Below, piece after piece: positions 1-6,656 of a stretch of 15,726 nucleotides of DNA. Source of the stretch: Leclercia sp. UBA7405 (lineage in GTDB: Bacteria > Pseudomonadota > Gammaproteobacteria > Enterobacterales > Enterobacteriaceae). The stretch covers positions 1 to 15,726 of the forward strand of contig DKMV01000299.1 of assembly GCA_002469605.1 (NCBI GenBank), written 5' to 3'. The notes under the pieces were generated by a model that had not been told where the DNA came from, did not search any database, and saw nothing but the letters and a program-made list of their open reading frames with translations. Position 1 is the stretch's first letter; each line of letters starts with the position of its first letter. The position numbers and the translations under genes were made by a program.

Positions 1-630
1 GTTCATCACCTGCCCCGGATGGTCGGCCTTGATAAAACCGGTGCCCAGCAGCGTCTTCTCCAGATGACCGTAGAAACGCTCCAGATCTTCTACCAGCGGA
101 TAAGGGGCCTCTTCCGGCTCTGCTGACTGCGGGGTTTCCTGAGTTGCCAGCCACGCCATACGCACTTCGTAAGCGATAACCTGTACCGCCATCGCCAGGT
201 TCAGCGAGCTGTACTCCGGGTTCGCGGCAATGGCGACGTGGTAGTGGCACTTCTGCAGCTCTTCGTTGGTGAGGCCAACGCGCTCGCGGCCAAACACCAG
301 CGCTACCGGCGCATGGGCGCCTTCGGAGACGCTTTTCAGGCCGCATTCACGCGGATCCAGCATCGGCCAGGGCAGCGTACGGGAGCGCGCGCTGGTGCCC
401 ACCACCAGGCTACAGCCGGCCAGAGCTTCATCGAGGGTATCGACGATCTGCGCATTGCCAATGACGTCGCTGGCGCCTGCCGCAAGGGCAATAGCCTGTG
501 AGTCGGGTTTCACCAGCGGATTGACCAGCCAGAGGTTGGTTAAGCCCATCGTTTTCATAGCGCGGGCGACAGAGCCCATGTTGCCGGTATGAGAGGTTTC
601 GACCAGCACGATTCGGATATTTTGCAGCAT
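1..630 (-). CDS. trmJ: tRNA (cytidine/uridine-2'-O-)-methyltransferase TrmJ, 3' end outside window
   Basis: SPOUT-class methyltransferase that 2'-O-methylates position 32 in the anticodon loop of several tRNAs using SAM, acting in the cytoplasm as a dimer (family knowledge). The visible 210 residues start [24 protein letters not shown] signatures are seen: the N-terminal [15 protein letters not shown] (residues 17-30), the SAM-knot region [14 protein letters not shown] (111-124), and [15 protein letters not shown] (136-150). The family protein is about 245 residues, so roughly 35 C-terminal residues lie beyond base 1. The ATG at 628-630 has only a weak purine-rich stretch upstream and no clear Shine-Dalgarno sequence. 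The gene is divergent from suhB, as in E. coli; a TATGAT (666-671, minus strand) could be its -10 box, but no convincing -35 goes with it. Identity is secure. Confidence 0.96.
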   Translation of the reverse strand, partial: MLQNIRIVLVETSHTGNMGSVARAMKTMGLTNLWLVNPLVKPDSQAIALAAGASDVIGNAQIVDTLDEALAGCSLVVGTSARSRTLPWPMLDPRECGLKSVSEGAHAPVALVFGRERVGLTNEELQKCHYHVAIAANPEYSSLNLAMAVQVIAYEVRMAWLATQETPQSAEPEEAPYPLVEDLERFYGHLEKTLLGTGFIKADHPGQVMN

Positions 631-676
631 AGTTTTTCTGAGTCGGAAGAATATTCGGCCATGCTATCATAAACGG

Positions 677-705
677 AAGACATATTCCGAACTCGCTGCT
701 ATACT
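677..705 (+). promoter_or_regulatory. suhB promoter (predicted sigma-70)
   Basis: A TATACT -10 hexamer (700-705) lies 17 bp after AAGACA (677-682), a 4/6 match to TTGACA. It is followed by a GC-rich discriminator (CTGCGCC) before the likely transcription start near 712, giving a leader of about 45 nt to the suhB ATG. A GC-rich discriminator is typical of growth-rate or ppGpp-sensitive promoters, which would suit a gene involved in rRNA synthesis; that regulatory reading is inference. Confidence 0.6.
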
Positions 706-755
706 CTGCGCCGTTTTCGTTTCCCCCGTTCTTTAACATCCAGTGAGAGTAACCG

Positions 756-1562
756 ATGCAACATCCAATGTTGACCATCGCCGTGCGCGCAGCGCGCAAG
801 GCGGGTAATGTAATTGCCAAGCACTACGAAACACCTGATTCCGTAGAAACCAGCCAGAAAGGCAGCAATGACTTTGTGACTAACGTCGATAAAGCCGCAG
901 AAGCCGTGATTATCGAAACCATTCGCAAATCTTACCCGCAGCACACCATCATCACCGAAGAAAGCGGTGAACACGCAGGCGAAGATCAGGATGTTCAATG
1001 GGTTATCGATCCACTGGATGGCACCACCAACTTCGTAAAACGTCTGCCGCACTTCTCCGTCTCTATTGCCGTACGCATCAAAGGCCGTACTGAAGTGGCC
1101 GTGGTTTACGATCCAATGCGCAACGAACTCTTCACCGCGACCCGCGGCCAGGGCGCACAGCTGAACGGCTACCGCCTGCGCGGCAGCACCGCACGCGATC
1201 TGGATGGCACCATCCTGGCGACCGGCTTCCCGTTCAAAGCTAAACAGCACGCTCCTGCCTATATGAAGATCCTCGGCAAACTGTTCACCGAGTGCGCCGA
1301 CTTCCGCCGCACCGGTTCAGCCGCGCTGGATCTCTGCTATGTGGCCGCAGGCCGCGTTGATGGTTACTTTGAGATTGGCCTGAAGCCGTGGGACTTTGCC
1401 GCTGGCGAACTGATTGCCCGTGAAGCAGGCGCTCTGGTGTGCGATTTCACCGGCGGTCATAACCACATGCTGACGGGCAACATCGTTGCCGGTAACCCGC
1501 GTGTGGTTAAAGCCATGCTGGCGAATATGCGTGACGAACTGAGCGAAGCCCTGAAGCGTTAA
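756..1562 (+). CDS. suhB: Inositol-1-monophosphatase / rRNA antitermination factor SuhB
   Basis: Mg2+-dependent, Li+-sensitive inositol monophosphatase. In enterobacteria it is also a component of the Nus antitermination complex on rRNA operons, helping rRNA transcription and folding (established for E. coli). The 268 residues match the usual family length of about 267. Metal-site motifs are intact: EES (68-70), WVIDPLDGTTNF (82-93, ligands D85 and D88) and PWDFAAGE (211-218, D213). The ATG at 756 is preceded by GAGAG (745-749). The protein has one extra residue near the N-terminus (MQHPML) relative to the E. coli start MHPML as I recall it. It is divergent from trmJ and convergent with the metal-transport genes, and is followed by a hairpin. 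Confidence 0.97.
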   Translation: MQHPMLTIAVRAARKAGNVIAKHYETPDSVETSQKGSNDFVTNVDKAAEAVIIETIRKSYPQHTIITEESGEHAGEDQDVQWVIDPLDGTTNFVKRLPHFSVSIAVRIKGRTEVAVVYDPMRNELFTATRGQGAQLNGYRLRGSTARDLDGTILATGFPFKAKQHAPAYMKILGKLFTECADFRRTGSAALDLCYVAAGRVDGYFEIGLKPWDFAAGELIAREAGALVCDFTGGHNHMLTGNIVAGNPRVVKAMLANMRDELSEALKR

Positions 1563-1575
1563 TTCAGGCTCGCCT

Positions 1576-1601
1576 GCCCCTCGCGCATGCCGGCGAGGGG
1601 C
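1576..1601 (+). terminator. Hairpin terminator after suhB
   Basis: A perfect 9-bp stem, GCCCCTCGC (1576-1584) with GCGAGGGGC (1593-1601), closes an 8-nt loop 13 bp after the suhB stop. It is followed only by CGCTTTAAAA, so the U-tract is short. It lies in the 43-bp gap between convergent genes. It may stop suhB transcription, but the weak U-tract makes this uncertain. On the minus strand no U-tract follows. Confidence 0.55.
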
Positions 1602-1605
1602 CGCT

Positions 1606-2586
1606 TTAAAATGGTCTTAACCCCCGCCCGACCGGCACCGCACTCAACCACATCACCACCGCCGCCGCAACCAGAATCACCCCACCCGCTAATGCTAACG
1701 TCGCCCAGCCAATCTGCCGCCACAGCACCGGTGTTTTCGTGCCGCTCAGCCTGATGGCCAGCTGGCGAAAGCTGTGTACCAGCAGCGCCAGAGAGGTAAT
1801 AGTGACAGAGGTTCCCGCCGACATAGCCAGCGCCGAGGCCATTCCCCAGCCAAATACGCCAATCACCTTACTGAACAGCAGCACCATGATGGCCCCGGAA
1901 CAGGGCCGCATCCCCATTGAGAGAATAATCATCAGCCTGGCGCGCCAGTCGTCACCGTGCTGTAGCTGATCTTCTGTAGGCAGATGCTGATGGCCGCAGC
2001 CACAGTGGGCGTCATGCACGTGATGCGGCGTAAAGCGTTTAAAGGCGGGTTTACGCAGCAGCACGCGCAGCTTTTTCAGCGCCCGCCAGCACAACAGCAG
2101 CCCCAGCACGCCCACCAGGGCATAGCTCCCCTTCTCCAGCCAGAAGCTACTGGCATGAAGCTGGCGCGCGGGCAACTGCAGCAGACCGAGCACCACCACC
2201 ACCAGCGCAATCGCCACCACGCCCTGCAGTAAAGAGGAGGCCAGCGTCAGGCCAATACTGGATTTCAGCTTCGAAGGATGGGTGGCAAGCCAGGTGGTAA
2301 TAACAATTTTGCCGTGTCCCGGCCCGAGAGCGTGCAACACGCCATACAGCAGGCTGAAGATCAGCAGCGATCCTCCCGCCCGGGTGGGATCTGCCGCCAC
2401 CGCTTTCAGCAAGCCGCTCATCTGCTGGTTGACCTCACGTTGCCAGATAATGCTCTGCATCATCACCTGCGGCCAGGCCTGCCATAGCCAGTAAGCGCCG
2501 GCCAGAGCCAGCAGCGCAAAGAGTCCCAGCGGCCAGAGGTGCAGCCAGCGCCGCCGCCTGATGTTCTGAGAAACCGTTACTGACAT
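1606..2586 (-). CDS. NicO/RcnA-family transition-metal membrane transporter (ZevB-like)
   Basis: Inner-membrane protein of 326 residues from the nickel/cobalt transporter (NicO) superfamily. Several hydrophobic segments are visible (about 18-37, 72-90, 112-138, 153-168, 218-240, 243-270, 293-315). The family's metal motif HALGPGHGK is at 85-93 and MRPCSGA at 226-232. A His/Cys-rich loop, HHVHDAHCGCGHQH (188-201), lies between the two halves and is a likely cytosolic or periplasmic metal-binding loop. The ATG at 2586 lies inside the upstream DUF1007 gene (10-bp overlap), and AGGTG (2595-2599) gives good spacing, so the two are probably translationally coupled. Family members include the Ni/Co exporter RcnA and the zinc-uptake protein ZevB of Haemophilus. 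The DUF1007 partner favours a ZevAB-like role, but neither metal nor direction can be read from the sequence. Confidence 0.88.
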   Translation of the reverse strand: MSVTVSQNIRRRRWLHLWPLGLFALLALAGAYWLWQAWPQVMMQSIIWQREVNQQMSGLLKAVAADPTRAGGSLLIFSLLYGVLHALGPGHGKIVITTWLATHPSKLKSSIGLTLASSLLQGVVAIALVVVVLGLLQLPARQLHASSFWLEKGSYALVGVLGLLLCWRALKKLRVLLRKPAFKRFTPHHVHDAHCGCGHQHLPTEDQLQHGDDWRARLMIILSMGMRPCSGAIMVLLFSKVIGVFGWGMASALAMSAGTSVTITSLALLVHSFRQLAIRLSGTKTPVLWRQIGWATLALAGGVILVAAAVVMWLSAVPVGRGLRPF

Positions 2587-3215
2587 TGTAAAGTCACCTG
2601 CTGGGCAAACTGCTTGCCGAGCTCCATGTCCTCCGGCGGGGCATCGTCTTTATCCAGCGCGATGGCGAAGTTGAGCGTCTCCTCGCTCGGCTGCGGAGTA
2701 TGCACCGTCAGACGACAGCTTTTTTGCAGCGCCGCCGGTAAAGTAACATCCCCCTCTTCGGCATAGCGCATATCCACGTAGTAGGTCGGATCGAAGGTGG
2801 AGAAGCTATATTTCTGTCCTGCCAGCGGCTGCGGCTGCGCCAGGGGCAGAACAAAAGTCAGCACCGCCTGATGGCCGTCGCGGCTCATTCCGTACTCGCT
2901 GGGGCGATTAAGAAACTTCACCTTCTGGCCGTTATGCCAGAACTCGGTGAAATAGTGCTGGCCCAGTACGTTGGCCATTACTTCCGCCGCCAGCTTTTTC
3001 CAGATCTCATCCCCCGGCCGGGCATCACCCGCGTCGTACAGCAGATCGGCGGAGGTGATTTCATCCATGGTCCAGCGCATCTTCAGCCCGGTGAGCTCAG
3101 TGTCGTTAGCCACCAGCTCCGTTTTCAGGGTAATAAAACTGTGAGGATGCGCGGCTACGCTGGCAGATAAAAGCGTAAAAAATAGCGCCGTGGCGCTTTG
3201 TTTAACTATTTGCAT
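2577..3215 (-). CDS. DUF1007 periplasmic metal-binding protein (ZevA-like)
   Basis: Secreted protein of 212 residues with a typical Sec signal peptide: K5, hydrophobic core ATALFFTLLSASVAA, predicted cleavage after A22. The mature protein would then start HPHSFITLK, placing two histidines at the free N-terminus, a plausible Zn/Ni/Cu ligand set. Further on, the family patterns MRWTMDEITSADLLYD (46-61) and FDPTYYVDMRY (141-151) match DUF1007. The C-terminal half is acidic. It is the first gene of a two-gene unit whose second gene encodes the NicO protein. In Haemophilus the DUF1007 protein ZevA is reported to bind zinc and to work with ZevB; by analogy this one may capture metal for, or from, the membrane partner. 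The Shine-Dalgarno is weak (GAG at 3222-3224). Confidence 0.85.
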   Translation of the reverse strand: MQIVKQSATALFFTLLSASVAAHPHSFITLKTELVANDTELTGLKMRWTMDEITSADLLYDAGDARPGDEIWKKLAAEVMANVLGQHYFTEFWHNGQKVKFLNRPSEYGMSRDGHQAVLTFVLPLAQPQPLAGQKYSFSTFDPTYYVDMRYAEEGDVTLPAALQKSCRLTVHTPQPSEETLNFAIALDKDDAPPEDMELGKQFAQQVTLQCQ

Positions 3216-3237
3216 CTGTTACTCACGTCAAAAATTC

Positions 3238-3310
3238 TGTGATGTTCATCCGCATTCCTGAAGGAAAGCCTCCTGCGGACGCTTTCGGGCAACAATCCTT
3301 TAGCTATTCT
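3238..3310 (+). promoter_or_regulatory. Candidate csiE promoter region
   Basis: CTATTCT (3304-3310) resembles the sigma-S-preferred extended -10 (C just upstream, TATTCT hexamer) and would start transcription about 25 nt before the csiE ATG. No good -35 is seen. About 70 bp upstream, TGTGA (3238-3242) looks like one half of a CRP site, but its partner (TCCGC, 3249-3253) is poor. E. coli csiE is known to be carbon-starvation induced, sigma-S dependent and cAMP-CRP stimulated, so these weak matches are at the expected kind of place. The interval also holds an inverted repeat, GAAAGC (3264-3269) and GCTTTC (3281-3286). Confidence 0.35.
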
Positions 3311-3339
3311 TATCGAACACACTCACTGGAACCTTGCAG

Positions 3340-4617
3340 ATGATGATGACTCTCGAAATGCCATCTGTGCTTTCCAGTTCGCAGCGCCGCTGCCAGGTGC
3401 TCCTGATGCTCTACCTGCCGGACTTTATCGCCACCGAGCAGCGCATCGGTGAGATCAACGGGGTCGATGGCATCATAGCCCGGCAAGATATAGCCGAGAC
3501 GCGTGATGAAATCCAGCGCTATCACCGGCTCGACATCGCCACACACCATGACGGCAGCTACCGGATTGAAGGCACGACACTTGACCAACGCTTATGTTTG
3601 CTGCACTGGCTTCGGCGCGCCCAGCGGCTCTGCCCGCACTTTGTCGCCCAGCAGTTTACCCCATCTCTGAAAACCGCGCTTAAACAGTGCGGTATTGCGC
3701 GCACGCTCTATGACGATACTAACCTGCGGGCGCTGATCAACTTCTGCGCCCGCCGCCTGCAGCGCCAGTTCGAATGCCGGGACGTGCAGTTTTTGCAGCT
3801 CTATTTACAGTACTGCCTGATGCAGCACCACCTCGGCCAGACGCCCCTCTTCTCCCCTCTTCAGCGCAGCTGGACGGAGCAGCGGGGTGAATATCTGATG
3901 GCCCAGGAGATCGTGCGCCACTGGCAGCGCCGGGTGACGCAGCTGCCCCACGCCGACGAGCAGGCTTTTCTGACGCTGCTGTTTATGATGCTGCGCATTC
4001 CGGATCCGCTGCGGGACAGGCAGCAGCAGGACGAGCGGCTGCGCCAGGCCATTCTGCGCATGATTGCCCGCTTTCATACCTGCACGGGCATGCGCTTTAG
4101 CGACGAGCAGGGGCTGACCGACCAGCTCTATATTCATCTTGCCCAGGCGCTGGATCGGTCGCTGTTCGGTATCGGCATCGACAACAGCCTGGCGGAGGAG
4201 ATAGATCGCCTCTATCCGCGCCTGATGCGCACCACCCAGGATGCGCTCTCTGAGCTGGAGGCGGAGTTCGGCCTGCAATTTTCCCATGAAGAGGCCAGCC
4301 TGGTGGCAGTGATTTTTGGCGCCTGGCTGATGCAGGAGAACGATCTGCATGAAAAACAGGTGGTGTTACTCACCGGGGAAGATAAGGCCTGCGAAAAGGC
4401 GATTGAACAGCAGCTCCGGGAGCTGACGCTGCTACCGCTTAATATTCGCTATCTGTCGTTAGAGGTCTTTCAGAAGGAGGGGGCGCCCCGGGAGGCGGCG
4501 TTGGTCATTACTCCATACGCCACCGCCCTGCCGCTGTTCTCACCGCCGCTCATTCATGCCGTTGAGAGCCTGAATGCGCAGCAGCAGGAACATATTCGCG
4601 TCATGCTGGAATCTTAG
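3340..4617 (+). CDS. csiE: Stationary-phase inducible protein CsiE (PRD-type regulator-like)
   Basis: Cytoplasmic protein of 425 residues, close in length and sequence to what I recall for E. coli CsiE, whose molecular role is unknown. Numbering here starts at ATG 3340; an in-frame TTG at 3334 and ATGs at 3343 and 3346 are alternatives. GGA (3328-3330) sits 9 nt before ATG 3340. Residues about 11-95 look like a degenerate winged helix of the BglG/Mga type, ending in GSYRIEG and a following Arg. Residues 232-333 read as a PTS regulation domain, with YIHLAQALDR (His266), GIDNSLAEEI and RLYP; the second PRD histidine position appears replaced (VAVIFGAW). Residues about 338-410 (VVLLTG onward) resemble an EIIB-like fold without the usual Cys loop. 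The order HTH-PRD-EIIB is that of PTS-controlled activators; function as one is inference. The stop overlaps the hcaT stop. Confidence 0.93.
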   Translation: MMMTLEMPSVLSSSQRRCQVLLMLYLPDFIATEQRIGEINGVDGIIARQDIAETRDEIQRYHRLDIATHHDGSYRIEGTTLDQRLCLLHWLRRAQRLCPHFVAQQFTPSLKTALKQCGIARTLYDDTNLRALINFCARRLQRQFECRDVQFLQLYLQYCLMQHHLGQTPLFSPLQRSWTEQRGEYLMAQEIVRHWQRRVTQLPHADEQAFLTLLFMMLRIPDPLRDRQQQDERLRQAILRMIARFHTCTGMRFSDEQGLTDQLYIHLAQALDRSLFGIGIDNSLAEEIDRLYPRLMRTTQDALSELEAEFGLQFSHEEASLVAVIFGAWLMQENDLHEKQVVLLTGEDKACEKAIEQQLRELTLLPLNIRYLSLEVFQKEGAPREAALVITPYATALPLFSPPLIHAVESLNAQQQEHIRVMLES

Positions 4618-5750
4618 CGCGCTGCGATGCGCGGCCGCAGGACCATCGCCGGCAGCGCCAGCAGCGCCATCACCCAGAAGACGCCCGCCCCAAGATGCTG
4701 GTAGAGGAAGCCGGCAAAGACGGTCATTACCGCGATACTGCCGCCCATGGCGACGGCAGAGTAAACCGCCTGCAGGCGGATCACATCCCCACCTTCACGC
4801 GCCGCAATGTAGCGCATCGCTGCCAGATGGCAGACGGTAAAGGTCCCGCAGTGCAGGATCTGCGCCACGATGAGCCAGGGCAGCTCTGTCGTCCAGCCCA
4901 TAATCCCCCAGCGTACCAGCCCGCAGACGGCGGAAAGCAGCAGCAGATCCCGGGCGCTGAAGCGGCGGAACAGGCGGTTGCTAAAGGCAAAAATAATCAC
5001 CTCTGCCACTACCCCAAGGGACCAGAGATAGCCCACCACGGAGGCGGAATATCCCGCTCCCTGCCAGTAAATGGCGCTGAAACCGTAGTAGGCCGCGTGG
5101 GCCCCCTGCAGCAGGCAGACGCAGGCGAGAAAACGCCAGCTCTGGGTAACCAGCGCCCGCCAGGCGGGCCAGCCGGCGCTCTCCTGGTGACGGCTTTCAC
5201 CCTGCGGCATCACCGAAGGGCGCAACAGCATACCGAGCAGCATAGAGAGGATCCCGATGCTCAGCAGCGCCAGAATGGCGTGGTAGTCATAGAGGCTGAC
5301 CAGTTTACCCACCAGCGCCGAGCCAATGACAAAGGCAATCGACCCCCACAGGCGCACCCGGCCGTAGTCCATGGTGATCTGTTTTTGCCAGGTATTCGCC
5401 AGCGCGTCCGTCAGGGGCACCAGCGGGGAGAAGAAGAGGTTAAAGCCCACCATCACCACCAGCAGCCAGGCAAACTGCTGGCTGACCCAGAACCCCGCCA
5501 CAAATACCAGGGTGAGCAGCGCCAGCACCCGTACCGCTTTGATGAGCAGCGCGGGATCGCTGACGCGGGGGGCAATCAGCAGGCTGCCAAGAAAACGGGC
5601 CACCAGGCCTGCGCCAAGCAGTACGCCGATGGTCTCCGGCGTCAGACCCGTTCCCTTGAGCCAGACGCTCCAGAAAGGCAGAAAAATACCGTAGCTAAAA
5701 AAGTAGGTGAAGTAGCTGAGCGCCAGCCAGCGTGTGGAATGCAAAACCAT
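4614..5750 (-). CDS. hcaT: MFS transporter HcaT (3-phenylpropionate permease family)
   Basis: Predicted 378-residue inner-membrane MFS permease with about 12 hydrophobic segments. It resembles E. coli HcaT closely, for example RWLALSYFTYFFSYGIFLPF near the N-terminus, and HAAYYGFSAIYWQGAGYSAS and QILHCGTFTVCHLAAMRY in the C-terminal half. HcaT is assigned as a 3-phenylpropionate/H+ symporter from its E. coli context. Here the hca dioxygenase genes are not next to it, so the substrate is less certain. A longer frame runs to 5804, but ATG 5748-5750 (MVLHSTRW) matches the known start and has a strong GGAGGG (5755-5760) just upstream. It lies 72 bp after yphB on the same strand, so read-through from the sugar operon is possible. 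Its stop codon overlaps the csiE stop by 4 bp, with no terminator between the convergent genes. Confidence 0.93.
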   Translation of the reverse strand: MVLHSTRWLALSYFTYFFSYGIFLPFWSVWLKGTGLTPETIGVLLGAGLVARFLGSLLIAPRVSDPALLIKAVRVLALLTLVFVAGFWVSQQFAWLLVVMVGFNLFFSPLVPLTDALANTWQKQITMDYGRVRLWGSIAFVIGSALVGKLVSLYDYHAILALLSIGILSMLLGMLLRPSVMPQGESRHQESAGWPAWRALVTQSWRFLACVCLLQGAHAAYYGFSAIYWQGAGYSASVVGYLWSLGVVAEVIIFAFSNRLFRRFSARDLLLLSAVCGLVRWGIMGWTTELPWLIVAQILHCGTFTVCHLAAMRYIAAREGGDVIRLQAVYSAVAMGGSIAVMTVFAGFLYQHLGAGVFWVMALLALPAMVLRPRIAAR

Positions 5751-5822
5751 GAATCCCTCCCGTTTTGGAGGCGATAGTCTGGCGGTAAAAACAGGCTGGT
5801 GCAAGCGGGTATTAACAGCTAA

Positions 5823-6656
5823 TTAACAGGCGCTTTCGACGGCAATCTCCATCGTAAAACAGGTGCTATCCCCGGGGCGTAAGACCACCAGCCCGGGCTG
5901 TCCGGCCATGTTGTGGGCATTGACCGGATGGCTCTGCGGCTCGAGGCATAAGAACGATTTACCCCGCATTCTGAACAGCATCAGCCACGGAGTTTGCGCC
6001 GCAATTGTGACCCTCATCACATCGCGTTCGATGATCGCCACCCCGTTCCAGCCGGAATAGCCGACATTCAGCCAGCGATCGCTCCCCTGCCGCGCCGTGC
6101 TGAAATCCATATCCGACGGGATTTTGCTCTGCCATCCCAGCGGCAAATGGTGCTCCCCTTCCGGCCAGTAGCCGCTGGCGGAAAATTGCAGGCGGCTCCG
6201 GGCATCAAAGTAAAACCACGGATGAAAGCCCAGGCCGTACAGCATCGGCTGCGGCCCGAGATGGGTGAGCTTCAGCTCCGCGTGCAGAACATGCTCGCAC
6301 AGCCGGTAGCGCAGCGACGCCTGATAATCAAAGCCGCAGTCATGCTGGCGGCGCAGCGTGAGGACACACGCCGTATCCGTCCGAGACGCCACCTGCCAGC
6401 GTGCCTGCCAGCCGTCCCCGTGCAAAAAGAAGCGCTCATCCACCGGGCTTTGCGGCAGAGTAATCTCTCGCCCACGAAACGCAAAGCGATTGCCAGCTAC
6501 CCGGTTGGCCAGCGGCACCATCGGAAACAGCGCGCTGTCGCCCTCATCCCACAGCACGGGCTGCCCGTGCGTGAAGGAGAAGAGTTCCTGCAACCCGCCG
6601 CCCTGCGGGTTGACGCGCATCCGTAGATGCGCGTTTTCAATCAACAACAGCTCCAT
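5823..6656 (-). CDS. yphB: Aldose 1-epimerase family protein (YphB-like)
   Basis: Galactose-mutarotase-fold enzyme expected to interconvert the alpha and beta anomers of an aldose in the cytoplasm. The 277 residues carry the family motifs: NRVAGNRFAFRG (51-62) with the substrate Arg52, FLHGDGW (77-83) with His79, GLGFHPWF (141-148) with the likely general acid His145, and LCLEPQSHPVNA (236-247) with the likely general base Glu239. No signal peptide is seen. By position and orientation it corresponds to E. coli yphB, which I recall as slightly longer (about 290). Its ATG overlaps the stop of the MFS gene by one base (TGATG), indicating translational coupling and co-expression with the transporter. 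The sugar is unknown; a glucose-6-phosphate epimerase-type (YeaD) role is less likely given the sugar-porter partner. Confidence 0.9.
   Translation of the reverse strand: MELLLIENAHLRMRVNPQGGGLQELFSFTHGQPVLWDEGDSALFPMVPLANRVAGNRFAFRGREITLPQSPVDERFFLHGDGWQARWQVASRTDTACVLTLRRQHDCGFDYQASLRYRLCEHVLHAELKLTHLGPQPMLYGLGFHPWFYFDARSRLQFSASGYWPEGEHHLPLGWQSKIPSDMDFSTARQGSDRWLNVGYSGWNGVAIIERDVMRVTIAAQTPWLMLFRMRGKSFLCLEPQSHPVNAHNMAGQPGLVVLRPGDSTCFTMEIAVESAC

Noticed and set aside
238..592. Short plus-strand frames opposite trmJ
   Set aside because: Opposite the clear SPOUT methyltransferase frame; compositionally biased translations.
3238..3253. Full CRP site upstream of csiE
   Set aside because: Only the TGTGA half is good; the other half (TCCGC) does not match TCACA, so it is kept only as a weak note in the promoter entry.
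4695..5777. 360-codon open frame antisense to hcaT
   Set aside because: The translation is rich in His, Gln, Arg and Pro with no domain, and lies opposite a clear 12-helix transporter.
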